The notes: generated by a model from the letters alone, not told the origin. 64,000 nt of DNA from Geodermatophilus obscurus (GCF_900115395.1 NZ_FOWE01000010.1:186001-250000), one strand, 5' to 3'; shown: positions 53,333 through 61,730, counted from the stretch's first letter. Numbers and translations are program-made.

Positions 53333-54366
53333 GAGGGGATCGGGCTGAAGGCCGCGACCATGCCGAAGAGGTCCTTGGGGTCCTCGGGCTCGGCGACGAG
53401 GGCGATGTCGTCGACCCACGGGGTGCCCCGCACGCCGTCGCGGACGTAGCGCAGTGCGGACAGGTCCTCGATCGCGAAGCCCACCGAGTCGAACAGGGTG
53501 ACCTGCTCCGGCGAGGTCCGCCCGGGGCGGCGCCCGGAGACGACCTCCCACAGCTCGATGACCGGGAAGTCGGCCGGCATGGCCTGGATCTCGCCCTCGA
53601 TCCAGGTCTGCGGGGGGAACTCGACGAAGACGTCGGTGTCCTCCCGCAGCAGGATCGCCGGGTCGAGCTCGGTCTTGCCGGGGCAGTCGCCGCCGATGGC
53701 GTTGAGGTGCATCCCCGGCTCGATCCACTCGTTCTGCAGGACGGTGGCGCGGGCCTTGTCGGCGGTGCAGGTGGTGACGACGTCGGCGCCGCGGACGGCC
53801 TCCTGGCCCGAGCCGGCGACGTGCACGCGGAAGCCCAGGGGCTCGAGGTTGCGGGCCAGCTTGGCCATGGCGGCGGGGTCGGTGTCCCACACCGCGACGT
53901 CCTCGATGCCCAGCGCGGCGCGCATGCCCAGGGCCTGGAACTCCGACTGGCTGCCGGCTCCGATGAGCGCGAGCCTGCGGCTGTCGGGGCGGGCCAGGTG
54001 GCGGGCGACCATCGCCGACATGGCGGCCGTGCGCAGGGCGGTCAGCAGCGTCATCTCGGCGAGGAACACCGGGTAGCCGTTGTGCACGTCGGCCAGCGCG
54101 CCGAACGCCGACACGGTCTGGAAGCCGCGGGCGGGGTTGCTCGGGTGGCCGTTGACGTACTTGAACGCGTAGGTCTCGCCGTCGCTGGTCGGCATGAGCT
54201 CGATGACGCCGAAGGGCGTGTGGCTGCCGACGCGGGCGATCTTGTCGAAGGACTCCCAGCGGCGGAAGTCGTCCTCGATGTAGCGGGACATCCCGTCGAT
54301 GATCTGCTGGGGTCCGGTCTCGGCGGTCCAGCGGACCATGTTGCGCACGTCCACGAACATCGTCAT
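53329..54366 (-). CDS. ocd: Ornithine cyclodeaminase
   Basis: 345 residues. NAD site ALIGAGSQSEFQALGM, GADVVTTCTADK, and the catalytic-Asp region GMHLNAIGGDCPGKTELD. Converts L-ornithine to L-proline and ammonia in the cytoplasm. The ATG at 54366 opens MTMFVDVRNMV; an ATG upstream at 54402 is less likely. It is divergent from an Lrp/AsnC regulator, the usual partner, and translationally coupled to ctlX. Confidence 0.92.
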   Translation of the reverse strand: MTMFVDVRNMVRWTAETGPQQIIDGMSRYIEDDFRRWESFDKIARVGSHTPFGVIELMPTSDGETYAFKYVNGHPSNPARGFQTVSAFGALADVHNGYPVFLAEMTLLTALRTAAMSAMVARHLARPDSRRLALIGAGSQSEFQALGMRAALGIEDVAVWDTDPAAMAKLARNLEPLGFRVHVAGSGQEAVRGADVVTTCTADKARATVLQNEWIEPGMHLNAIGGDCPGKTELDPAILLREDTDVFVEFPPQTWIEGEIQAMPADFPVIELWEVVSGRRPGRTSPEQVTLFDSVGFAIEDLSALRYVRDGVRGTPWVDDIALVAEPEDPKDLFGMVAAFSPIPS

Positions 54367-54386
54367 GCACCAAGGATGCGGCTGGG

Positions 54387-54469
54387 CGATCTGCACACAC
54401 AATGAGCAGGGAGCGCGCGTCCTGCTCGCGGGTGAGCCACTCTGCCCAGTTCGGTTCTACGATCTGCAC
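54387..54469. promoter_or_regulatory. Direct repeat CGATCTGCAC flanking divergent promoters
   Basis: The identical 10-mer lies at 54387-54396 and 54460-54469, 73 bp apart, one just upstream of ocd and one directly before the AsnC start codon. These may be the operators of the AsnC-family regulator; the function is inferred. Confidence 0.5.
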
Positions 54470-54901
54470 GTGCTCGACCTCAGCGACCTCGACCGGCGGC
54501 TGCTCGCCGCCCTCCGCGAGGACGGCCGCGCCCCCGTGGCCGAGCTCGCCCGCCGGCTGGGCGTCACCCGGGCGACCGTCACCAGCCACCTCGACCGGCT
54601 CGTGGCCGACGACGTCATCGTCGGGTTCACCGTGCGCGTGCGGGACGAGTCGGCGGCCGGCGGCGTGCGGGCCGTCTCGCTCATCGAGGTCGAGGGACGC
54701 TCGACCGACGACGTCATCCGGCGGCTGCGCGGCTTCCCCGAGATCGGGTCGATGCACTCGACCAACGGCGCCTGGGACCTGGTGGCCGAGCACACCACCG
54801 CCGACCTGGTGACCTTCGACCGGCTGCTCAACCGGATCCGGTCGGTGCCCGGGATCATCAACAGCCAGACCAGCCTGCTGCTGACCTCCGTGCTGCGCTG
54901 A
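54470..54901 (+). CDS. Lrp/AsnC family transcriptional regulator
   Basis: 143 residues. An N-terminal HTH (LDLSDLDRRLLAALREDGRA, ELARRLGVTRATVTSHLDRL) is followed by a RAM-type ligand-binding domain (DLVAEHTTADLVTFDRLLNRIRSVPGI). It should sense an amino acid, here probably ornithine, arginine or proline, and control the divergent ocd-ctlX operon and itself. GTG 54470 is chosen; the frame is open upstream but has no other reasonable start. Confidence 0.92.
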   Translation: MLDLSDLDRRLLAALREDGRAPVAELARRLGVTRATVTSHLDRLVADDVIVGFTVRVRDESAAGGVRAVSLIEVEGRSTDDVIRRLRGFPEIGSMHSTNGAWDLVAEHTTADLVTFDRLLNRIRSVPGIINSQTSLLLTSVLR

Positions 54902-54927
54902 TCGGCCGGCCCGTCAGGCCGGGCGCG

Positions 54928-56082
54928 TCACGCCGGGCGCGTGGCCACCCGGGCCAGCGGCAGCGCGGCCAGCAGCGTGCCGGCGACGAGGACGTAGGTC
55001 CACGACAGGCCCACCCCGGCGGCGACCAGGCCCAGGGCGAGCGCCCCGACGGCGGTGCCGGCGTCGAAGGAGGCGTTCCACAGGGCGCTGGCCGCCGTCG
55101 CCCCGCCCTCCCCGGCTCGCGCGAACGCCGTGACCAGCGTCAGGTTCTGCACCGCGCCGAAGCCGGCGCCGAACACCGCCGCCCCGGCCAGGACGACGGC
55201 GTCCCCGGTGCCCAGCCCCACGCCGACGCCCGCGAGCCCGAGGGCGCCGAGCAGGAGGGCGAGCGGCATCAGACGGCCGGTGCCGACCCGGTCGGCCAGC
55301 AGCCCGGCGCGCCAGCGGGTGAGCGCGCCGGTGACGCCGAAGACGAGCAGCGCGGTGGTGGCCAGGACGCCGTCGGGACGCTCGATGGGCAGGAACGTGA
55401 CCAGGCCGCCGCCGGCGAGGGTGACCACCAGCAGCACCGCCGACGGCGCCAGCGCGGCGCGCGCGGCCGCCCGCGACGACGACCCCGCGCCGCCCTCCCA
55501 GTGCACCGACCGGGCCAGCCCCGGCACCAGCGGCAACGCCAGCACGGGCGAGGCGGCCAGCCACGCCAGCCAGCCGGGGTGCCCGTCGAGGACGAGTGCC
55601 ACCCCGGCCGGCACGGCGAGCAGGTTGGGCACGGCGATCGCCAGTCCGTACAGCCCGATCGACTCGCCGCGGCGCTCCGGCGGCGCGACCTGCGCGGCGA
55701 GCACCGCCCCCAGCACGGTGAGCACCGCGAAGCCGGCGCCGCGCACCGCCGAGACGCCGGACAACCAGAGGACGCCGTCGCCGAGGACGTAGAGCGGGGA
55801 CGGTGCGCCGAGCAGCAGCAGCCCCGCGGCCAGCACCACCCCGAGGCCGAAGCGGGCGGTCAGTGCGGGGACGACCGACTGCACGAGGATCGTGACGACG
55901 AGGAAGACGGCGGTGACGACGCCGGCGGTCTCCGGCGAGGCGCCACCCCCGACCGCGTACGCGGGGAGCGAGGCGAGGGTCAGGCAGTAGCTGGCGAACC
56001 CGAGCGTCGTCGCGCCGACCAGTGCGCGCATCGCCGGCAGCCGCCACAGCGACGTGCGGTCCCCTGTCGTGCTCTCGACCAT
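54928..56082 (-). CDS. MFS transporter
   Basis: 384 residues, 12 predicted membrane segments with the central cytoplasmic loop (SVHWEGGAGSSSRAAARAAL). The motif A region is weak (ALTARFGLGVVLAAG). Substrate unknown; candidates include a drug or amino-acid-derived compound given its place between the AsnC and DUF488 genes. ATG 56082 has GGAGGGG six bases upstream, better than the GTG at 56103. Confidence 0.87.
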   Translation of the reverse strand: MVESTTGDRTSLWRLPAMRALVGATTLGFASYCLTLASLPAYAVGGGASPETAGVVTAVFLVVTILVQSVVPALTARFGLGVVLAAGLLLLGAPSPLYVLGDGVLWLSGVSAVRGAGFAVLTVLGAVLAAQVAPPERRGESIGLYGLAIAVPNLLAVPAGVALVLDGHPGWLAWLAASPVLALPLVPGLARSVHWEGGAGSSSRAAARAALAPSAVLLVVTLAGGGLVTFLPIERPDGVLATTALLVFGVTGALTRWRAGLLADRVGTGRLMPLALLLGALGLAGVGVGLGTGDAVVLAGAAVFGAGFGAVQNLTLVTAFARAGEGGATAASALWNASFDAGTAVGALALGLVAAGVGLSWTYVLVAGTLLAALPLARVATRPA

Positions 56083-56162
56083 CCCGTTCCCCTCCGCGGG
56101 CACGGCGCCCGACCCACCAGCATGACCTGTGACCGCGGTCGCGGCGCGGGTAGGGCGTTCCC

Positions 56163-56687
56163 GTGCCGCTGCTGACCGTCGGCCACGGACCCGACGACCG
56201 CCACCGCCTCGGCGCCCGGCTGAGCGCGGCCGGCGTCGGGCTGGTCGTCGACGTGCGCCGGTTCCCGGGCAGCCGCGGCAACCCCGACGTCCGCCGCGAG
56301 GCGCTCGAGGAGTGGCTGCCCGCAGCCGGGATCGGCTACCGCTGGGACGCCCGCCTCGGCGGCCGCCGCCGCCTCCCGCCGGGCGAGCCGGTCGCGGACG
56401 GCTGGTGGACCGTCGCCCAGTTCGCCGCCTACGCCGCGCACACCCGGACGCCGGAGTTCGCGGCGGCGCTGGACGCGCTGCTCGACGGGGCCGCCCCGGC
56501 GACGGTCGCGGTGATGTGCAGCGAGAGCGTGTGGTGGCGCTGCCACCGGCGGATCGTCGCCGACGTCGCCGTCCTCGCCCGCGGGGTGCCGGTCACGCAC
56601 CTGATGCCCGACGGCCGGCTCACACCGCACCGCCCGTCCGAGGGCGCCGTCCTCGGTGGTGACGGCCTGGTGCGCTGGCCCGGCTGA
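56163..56687 (+). CDS. DUF488 domain protein
   Basis: 174 residues. LLTVGHGPDDRHRLGARL, VVDVRRFPGSRGNPDVRREAL and MCSESVWWRCHRRIVADVAV are signature blocks of DUF488, whose Cys/His-containing C-terminal motif suggests a nucleic-acid or metal-binding function that is not established. The GTG start follows the divergent MFS gene. A repeat-and-hairpin array follows directly. Confidence 0.88.
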   Translation: MPLLTVGHGPDDRHRLGARLSAAGVGLVVDVRRFPGSRGNPDVRREALEEWLPAAGIGYRWDARLGGRRRLPPGEPVADGWWTVAQFAAYAAHTRTPEFAAALDALLDGAAPATVAVMCSESVWWRCHRRIVADVAVLARGVPVTHLMPDGRLTPHRPSEGAVLGGDGLVRWPG

Positions 56688-56691
56688 CCGC

Positions 56692-56764
56692 CGTCCTGGC
56701 TCACCGCAGCGCGTCCTGGCTCACCGCAGCGCGTCCTGGCTCACCGCAGCGCGTCCTGGCTCAC
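56692..56764 (+). repeat. 20-bp tandem repeat array, 3.6 copies
   Basis: cgtcctggctcaccgcagcg occurs at 56692-56711, 56712-56731 and 56732-56751 without change, with a fourth copy of 13 bases at 56752-56764. It sits between the convergent DUF488 and pruA genes and shares its first 13 bases with one arm of the following hairpin. Confidence 0.95.
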
Positions 56765-56816
56765 TCCCGACGGTGAGTCAGGACGCAGCACGATCAGGTC
56801 ACCTGATCGTGCTGCG
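56752..56816. terminator. Double-hairpin terminator
   Basis: First hairpin: 56752-56764 pairs with 56773-56785 (13 bp, one G-T). Second: 56784-56799 pairs with 56801-56816, perfect 16 bp around a single C. Both lie between convergent genes and should stop transcription in both directions. Confidence 0.85.
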
Positions 56817-56830
56817 CACTGGCGGCGGCC

Positions 56831-58456
56831 TCAGCCCATGTGCGGGTAGCGGTGGTCGGTCGGCGGGACGAACGTCTCCTTGATCGACCGCGTCGACGTC
56901 CAGCGCTGCAGGTTCTGCGCCGCGCCGGCCTTGTCGTTGGTGCCGGAGGCCCGCCCACCGCCGAAGGGCTGCTGGCCGACGACGGCGCCGGTCGGCTTGT
57001 CGTTGACGTAGAAGTTGCCGGCCGCGAAGCGCAGCACCCGCTGGGCGTGCGCGATGGCCGCCCGGTCCTGGGCGATGACCGCGCCGGTCAGCGCGTACGG
57101 CGCCGCCGACTCCATCTGGGTGAGCACCGCGTCGTAGTCGGCGTCGTCGTAGACGTGCACCGCCAGCACCGGCCCGAAGTACTCGGTGGTGAAGACCTCG
57201 TGCCCGGGGTCGGTGCCCTCGATGACCGTCGGCCGGACGAAGAAGCCCTCGGAGTCGTCCTTCTGCCCACCCGCCACGATCGACAGCGCGGGGTCGTCGT
57301 CGACGCGGTCGATGACGCCGGACAGCTTGGAGAAGCTCTTGCGGTCGATCACCGCGCCCATGAAGTTCGACAGGTCGGTCACGTCGCCCATGGTCAGCGA
57401 CTCGGTGACGTCGACCAGGTCGTCGCGCAGGCGGGCCCACACCGACCGCGGCACGTAGGCGCGCGAGGCGGCCGAGCACTTCTGGCCCTGGTACTCGAAC
57501 GCGCCGCGCACCAGCGCCGTGCGCAGGACGTCGACGTCGGCCGAGGGGTGGGCGACGACGAAGTCCTTGCCGCCGGTCTCGCCGACGATCCGCGGGTAGC
57601 CGCGGTAGTTCGCGATGTTCTCCCCCACCGTGCGCCACAGGTGCTGGAAGACCGGCGTCGACCCGGTGAAGTGGATGCCGGCGAGGTCGCGGTCGGCGAG
57701 CACCACCTCCGACACCGGGATGCCGTCGCCGGGCAGCATGGTGATCACACCCGGCGGCAGCCCGGCCTCCTCCAGCAGCCGCATGACGAAGTGCGCGGCG
57801 AACTGCTGCGTCGGCGCGGGCTTCCAGACGACGGTGTTGCCCATGAGCGCGGGCGCGGTCGGCAGGTTGCCGGCGATCGCGGTGAAGTTGAACGGCGTGA
57901 CGGCGTAGACGAAGCCCTCGAGCGGGCGGTGGTCGCTGCGGTTCCACACCCCCGGCGAGGACTCCGGCTGCGCGCTGACGATCTCGCGGGCGAAGTGCAC
58001 GTTCCAGCGCCAGAAGTCGACGAGCTCGCACGCGGAGTCGATCTCGGCCTGGTGGGCGGTCTTCGACTGCCCGAGCATCGTGGCGGCGTTGAGGGTCTGC
58101 CGCCACGGCCCGGCCAGCAGCTCGGCCGCGCGGAGGAACACCGCGGCGCGGTCGTCGAAGGACAGGTCCTGCCACGCCGGCGCGGCGGCCTTGGCGGTGG
58201 CCACGGCCTCCTCGGCGTCGGCGTGCGTGGAGTGCGCCGAGGTGCCGAGGACGGCGGCGTGCCGGTGCGGCTGGACGACGTCGAACCGCTCCCCGCCGGC
58301 CATCCGCTGCTTGTCGCCGATGGTGAGGGTCAGCTCGAGCGGGTCGGCGGCCAGCTCGGCCAGGCGGGTCTCGAGCGCGGCGCGCTCGGGTGAGCCGGGC
58401 GCGTAGGTCAGCACCGGCTCGTTGCGCGGCGGGGGGACGCGGGTGACGCCGTCCAT
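56831..58456 (-). CDS. pruA: L-glutamate gamma-semialdehyde dehydrogenase (P5C dehydrogenase)
   Basis: 541 residues, normal length. Catalytic Glu in VGETGGKDFV and Cys in YQGQKCSAASRAYV, cofactor region GFVYAVTPFNFTAIAGNL and GIHFTGSTPVFQHLW. It oxidises glutamate semialdehyde from proline to glutamate with NAD+. The ATG at 58456 has AGGAGAT upstream. It follows the proline dehydrogenase gene by 20 bp on the same strand, forming the put operon. Confidence 0.96.
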   Translation of the reverse strand: MDGVTRVPPPRNEPVLTYAPGSPERAALETRLAELAADPLELTLTIGDKQRMAGGERFDVVQPHRHAAVLGTSAHSTHADAEEAVATAKAAAPAWQDLSFDDRAAVFLRAAELLAGPWRQTLNAATMLGQSKTAHQAEIDSACELVDFWRWNVHFAREIVSAQPESSPGVWNRSDHRPLEGFVYAVTPFNFTAIAGNLPTAPALMGNTVVWKPAPTQQFAAHFVMRLLEEAGLPPGVITMLPGDGIPVSEVVLADRDLAGIHFTGSTPVFQHLWRTVGENIANYRGYPRIVGETGGKDFVVAHPSADVDVLRTALVRGAFEYQGQKCSAASRAYVPRSVWARLRDDLVDVTESLTMGDVTDLSNFMGAVIDRKSFSKLSGVIDRVDDDPALSIVAGGQKDDSEGFFVRPTVIEGTDPGHEVFTTEYFGPVLAVHVYDDADYDAVLTQMESAAPYALTGAVIAQDRAAIAHAQRVLRFAAGNFYVNDKPTGAVVGQQPFGGGRASGTNDKAGAAQNLQRWTSTRSIKETFVPPTDHRYPHMG

Positions 58457-58476
58457 GGGGATCTCCTCCAGGGAGG

Positions 58477-59406
58477 TCAGCGGGAGACGAGGGCGCGCAG
58501 GAAGAAGCGCAGGTTGGCGGGGCGCTCGGCCAGCCGGCGGACGAAGTAGCCGTACCAGTCGACGCCGTAGGGGACGTAGGCGCGCACCCGGGTGCCGGAC
58601 GCGGCCAGCCGGCGCTGCTCGTCGAGGCGGATGCCGTGCAGCATCTGCACCTCCCACGAGTCGGGCGCCCGGCCGTACTCGGCGGCCAGCCGCTGCGCGA
58701 GCCCGACCATCGCCGGGTCGTGGCTGCCCACCATCGGGTACCCGGGCCCGCGCATGAGCACGCCGAGACAGCGGGCGTAGGCGGCGTCGACGTCGCGGCG
58801 GTCCCGGAAGGCCACCGACGCCGGCTCGTCGTAGGCGCCCTTGACCAGCCGCACCCGGGAGCCGGGCACGGCGAGCGCGCGGGCGTCGTCCTCGGTGCGG
58901 CGCAGCGCGGACTGCAGCACGGCGCCGGTCGCGGGGTGGTCGCGGCGCAGCTCGGCGAGGACGGCGAGGGTGGAGTCGACGGTCGCGGACTCCTCCATGT
59001 CGAGGGTGACCGTCGTGCCGATCGCCGCGGCTCGCTCGACCACCGGCCGGACCAGCTCCAGCGCGAGGTCCTGCCCGCCGGGCAGGGCCTGGCCGAAGGC
59101 GGAGAGCTTGACCGACACCTCGGCGTCGGTGCCCAGCTCCAGCGGCGCGAGGCCGTCGAGCAGCGCGAGGTAGGCGTCGCGGGAGGCGCGGGCGTCGGCG
59201 GGGTCGGTGACGCCCTCGCCGAGGTGGTCGAGGGTCACCGCGATGCCCTCGCCGGTCAGCCGCCGGACGACGGCGAGCGCCTCGGGCAGGGTCTCCCCCG
59301 CCACGAACCGCTGGACCACCTGCCGGGTCACCGGCGTGCCCACCAGCGCACGGCGCAGCGCCGGGCGCCGCGAGGCCCCCAGCAGCACGGTCTTGGTCGA
59401 GAGCAC
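58477..59406 (-). CDS. pruB: Proline dehydrogenase (monofunctional)
   Basis: 309 residues, the short actinobacterial form. FAD and substrate motifs: VTLDMEESATVDSTL, RLVKGAYDEPASVAF, EVQMLHGI, and YVPYGVDWYGYFVRRLAERP. It oxidises proline to pyrroline-5-carboxylate, passing electrons to quinone. GTG 59406 (VLSTKTVLL) has GGAGGTGG upstream. It is divergent from a PucR-type regulator 101 bp away and upstream of pruA in an operon. Confidence 0.95.
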   Translation of the reverse strand: MLSTKTVLLGASRRPALRRALVGTPVTRQVVQRFVAGETLPEALAVVRRLTGEGIAVTLDHLGEGVTDPADARASRDAYLALLDGLAPLELGTDAEVSVKLSAFGQALPGGQDLALELVRPVVERAAAIGTTVTLDMEESATVDSTLAVLAELRRDHPATGAVLQSALRRTEDDARALAVPGSRVRLVKGAYDEPASVAFRDRRDVDAAYARCLGVLMRGPGYPMVGSHDPAMVGLAQRLAAEYGRAPDSWEVQMLHGIRLDEQRRLAASGTRVRAYVPYGVDWYGYFVRRLAERPANLRFFLRALVSR

Positions 59407-59496
59407 CGGTCCACCTCCGTCTCGGACACCAGCGTCCGCACCCGACGCTAGGCAGCGCCCGGGCCGCCCACCAGGGACAGACGTACGCGCCTGTCT

Positions 59497-59510
59497 CATA
59501 CACTTGTATG
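59497..59510. promoter_or_regulatory. Palindrome over the PucR start codon
   Basis: catacacttgtatg is an inverted repeat with 6-bp arms and a 2-bp centre that includes the ATG at 59508. GACAG...CTGTC half-sites lie just upstream (59477-59495). A regulator bound here could control the divergent pruB operon and its own gene. Confidence 0.45.
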
Positions 59511-60608
59511 GTGCGCGACGACCTGCAGGACGTCGTCGACGAGGTCGCCCGGCTGCTCGGCGCCCCGGCGACGCTCGAGGACCGAGACTTCACGCTGCTG
59601 GCCTTCGCCGCCCACCCGCTCGACGACGCCGCCACCGCGATGGACGCCGTCCGGACCCGCTCCATCCTCGGCCGGGGCTCCTCGCCGGCCACCCGCCGCT
59701 GGTTCGAGGACCTCGGCATAGCCCGCGCCGAGGGTCCGCTGCGCACGCCCGCCGACCCCGGGGCCGGCATCCTCACCCGCCTGCTGCTGCCGGTCCGCTA
59801 CGAGGGCCGCACGCTCGGCTACCTGTGGCTGCTCGACGGCGGACGCACCGACCCCGCCGACGACGGCGACCCGGCGCTGGCCGCGGCGCTGGAGGTGGCC
59901 GCCCGCGCCGGTCGGCTGCTGGCCCGCCTGCGGGACGACGACGACCTGGCGGCGGCACTGACCGAGGTGCTGACCGGGTCCGCGGCCGAGCGGGAGCGGG
60001 CGGGTGCCGTGCTGGCCGGCCGGTTCGACGGCGCCGCGGTGGCCCTCGTCGCGCTCCGCCCGGCCGGCGGGCCGCCGCGGGGCTGGCGCCCGCCCGCGGG
60101 TGCGGCGGTGCTGGAGGACGCCGCCGGGCGCCAGGAGGTCGCCGTCGCCGTCCGGCCGCCCGCCACGGCCGCGGCCGTCGCGGCGGCCGCGCTGGCCCGG
60201 CTGCCCGCCGGCAGCACCGCCGGGGTGGCCGCACCCACGACCGCCGTCGCCGACCTGCCCGGCCGGTGGGTGCAGGCGCGGGCCGCCGCCGCGGTCGCCG
60301 CCGTGGTGCCGCGGCCGGCGCCGGTGGCCTCCTGGGCCGACCTCGGCGGCTGGCGGGTGGCCGCGGCGCTGCCGGCCCCCGACCCGACCGTGGCGCCGCT
60401 GCTGGCCGAGCCGGCGCTCGCGGCCACCGCGGAGGCCTACCTGGACGCGGCCGGCAGCGTCGCCCGGACCTCGGCGGCGCTCGGCATCCACCGGCAGACG
60501 CTCTACCACCGGCTGGGCCGCATCACCGCCCTGACCGGGCTCGACCTCGCCGACGGCGACACCCGCCTGCTCGTGCACGCCTCGCTGCGCCGGGCCCGGC
60601 TCGACTGA
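59508..60608 (+). CDS. PucR-type helix-turn-helix regulator of the proline operon
   Basis: 366 residues. The C-terminal PucR helix-turn-helix (AAGSVARTSAALGIHRQTLYHRLGRITALTG) follows a variable Ala/Pro-rich middle; the N-terminus (MVRDDLQDVVDEVARLLGAP) is a GAF-like or purine-catabolism-regulator-like domain. PucR proteins divergent from proline genes activate them in the presence of proline in other actinobacteria. ATG 59508 lacks a Shine-Dalgarno and lies in a palindrome; the mRNA may be leaderless. GTG 59511 is an alternative start. Confidence 0.88.
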   Translation: MVRDDLQDVVDEVARLLGAPATLEDRDFTLLAFAAHPLDDAATAMDAVRTRSILGRGSSPATRRWFEDLGIARAEGPLRTPADPGAGILTRLLLPVRYEGRTLGYLWLLDGGRTDPADDGDPALAAALEVAARAGRLLARLRDDDDLAAALTEVLTGSAAERERAGAVLAGRFDGAAVALVALRPAGGPPRGWRPPAGAAVLEDAAGRQEVAVAVRPPATAAAVAAAALARLPAGSTAGVAAPTTAVADLPGRWVQARAAAAVAAVVPRPAPVASWADLGGWRVAAALPAPDPTVAPLLAEPALAATAEAYLDAAGSVARTSAALGIHRQTLYHRLGRITALTGLDLADGDTRLLVHASLRRARLD

Positions 60609-60611
60609 GCC

Positions 60612-61088
60612 TCAGCGGCCCCGCCGGAGCCGGCCATCGGCCTCGCGCAGCACCCGCGGGACCAGCCGGCGGTGGACGGCCGACAGCGGCGGCCACACGA
60701 CGCGGCTCCACGCCCGGTCGTGGTGCAGGCAGGTCGTCCACGTCACCCGCCCGGCCACCGCCTGCACGAGCATCGCGGCGCGCAGGGACCGCGAGGAGGT
60801 CTCCAGACGGATCCAGTCCCCGCCCCGGCCGCCGACCCGCCAGCCGCCGACGGTGTCCGGCGAGGGCCCGCGGGTCAGGCGGAACCCGAGCAGGCCGCGC
60901 CAGATGAACCGCTCCGCGGCGCTGGGCACGTCGCCGAACATCGCCCGGACCCACTGCTCGGGCGTCGCGACGACGTCGGTGACCAGGGTGCACCGGTCGG
61001 CGTAGTGGATGCGGGGCAGCGGGACCAGCGCCCGGGCGGACGCGGTCGGGCTGCGCAGGACCACCGTGTCGTGCAGCGTCTCGGTCAT
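60612..61088 (-). CDS. DUF2867/SRPBCC-like protein
   Basis: 158 residues. VTDVVATPEQWVRAMFGDVPS, WRGLLGFRLTRGPSPDTVGGW and a C-terminal arginine-rich segment resemble DUF2867 proteins, which have an SRPBCC-like fold that binds hydrophobic ligands. Function unknown. It is divergent from a TetR regulator with two palindromic operator-like sites between, so it is probably that regulator's target. Confidence 0.6.
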   Translation of the reverse strand: MTETLHDTVVLRSPTASARALVPLPRIHYADRCTLVTDVVATPEQWVRAMFGDVPSAAERFIWRGLLGFRLTRGPSPDTVGGWRVGGRGGDWIRLETSSRSLRAAMLVQAVAGRVTWTTCLHHDRAWSRVVWPPLSAVHRRLVPRVLREADGRLRRGR

Positions 61089-61103
61089 CGCCGTACCTCC
61101 ACT

Positions 61104-61122
61104 CGTATACGGTTCCGTACAC
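61104..61122. promoter_or_regulatory. TetR operator-like palindrome, copy 1
   Basis: cgtatacggttccgtacac: arms GTATACGG and CCGTACAC (one mismatch) around TT. It starts 16 bp upstream of the DUF2867-like start codon. Copy 2 is 32 bp away. Confidence 0.7.
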
Positions 61123-61135
61123 AGAGGCTAGCGGA

Positions 61136-61154
61136 CGTATACGGTGGCGTACAG
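61136..61154. promoter_or_regulatory. TetR operator-like palindrome, copy 2
   Basis: cgtatacggtggcgtacag repeats copy 1 with 16 of 19 bases, 32 bp away, i.e. three helical turns on the same face of the DNA. It ends next to the AGGAGG of the TetR gene, consistent with autorepression. Confidence 0.7.
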
Positions 61155-61163
61155 GAGGTTCGC

Positions 61164-61730
61164 GTGGGCGTCGTGCGCACCCCGCGGGAGCGGTGGGTCG
61201 AGCAGGGACTGCGGGCGCTGGCGACCGGCGGGCCCGACGCCGTCCGCGTCGAGGCGCTGGCCAAGGAGCTCGGCGTCACCAAGGGCGGCTTCTACGGCGC
61301 CTTCGCCGACCGGGAGGCCCTGCTGGAGGCGATGCTCGACACCTGGGAGCGGGAGAGCACCGACGACGTGCTCGCCCGGGTGGAGCGTGAGGGCGGCGAC
61401 CCGGCGAGCAGGGCCGTGCGGGCGGGCGTGCTGACCTTCTCCAGCGACCGCCTGCTGCCCATCGACCTCGCCGTGCGGGACTGGGCCCGGCGTGACCCGG
61501 CCGTCGCGGGACGACTGCGCCGGGTCGACGACCGGCGGATGGACCTGCTGCGCGAGGCCATCGGCGCCACCTGCCCCGACCCCGACGAGGTCGAGGCGCG
61601 CAGCCTGATCGCCTTCTGCGTGGCGATCGGCGAGCACTTCCTGGCGGCCGGCCACGGCGACCGCACGCGGGCCCAGGTCCTCGCCCGCGCCGCCGAGCTG
61701 GTGCTCGGCCGTGCGCCCCGCGACCGGTAG
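61164..61730 (+). CDS. TetR-family regulator
   Basis: 188 residues. HTH: RTPRERWVEQGLRALATGGP followed by ALAKELGVTKGGFYGAFADREALLEAML, a classical TetR N-terminus, with a helical ligand domain after it. The GTG at 61164 has a perfect AGGAGG five bases upstream. It likely represses its own gene and the divergent DUF2867-like gene from the two operator sites. Ligand unknown. Confidence 0.93.
   Translation: MGVVRTPRERWVEQGLRALATGGPDAVRVEALAKELGVTKGGFYGAFADREALLEAMLDTWERESTDDVLARVEREGGDPASRAVRAGVLTFSSDRLLPIDLAVRDWARRDPAVAGRLRRVDDRRMDLLREAIGATCPDPDEVEARSLIAFCVAIGEHFLAAGHGDRTRAQVLARAAELVLGRAPRDR

Noticed and set aside
56692-56764. The 20-bp repeats as a CRISPR array
   Set aside because: The units are directly adjacent with no spacers, and no cas genes are present. 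It is a simple tandem repeat.
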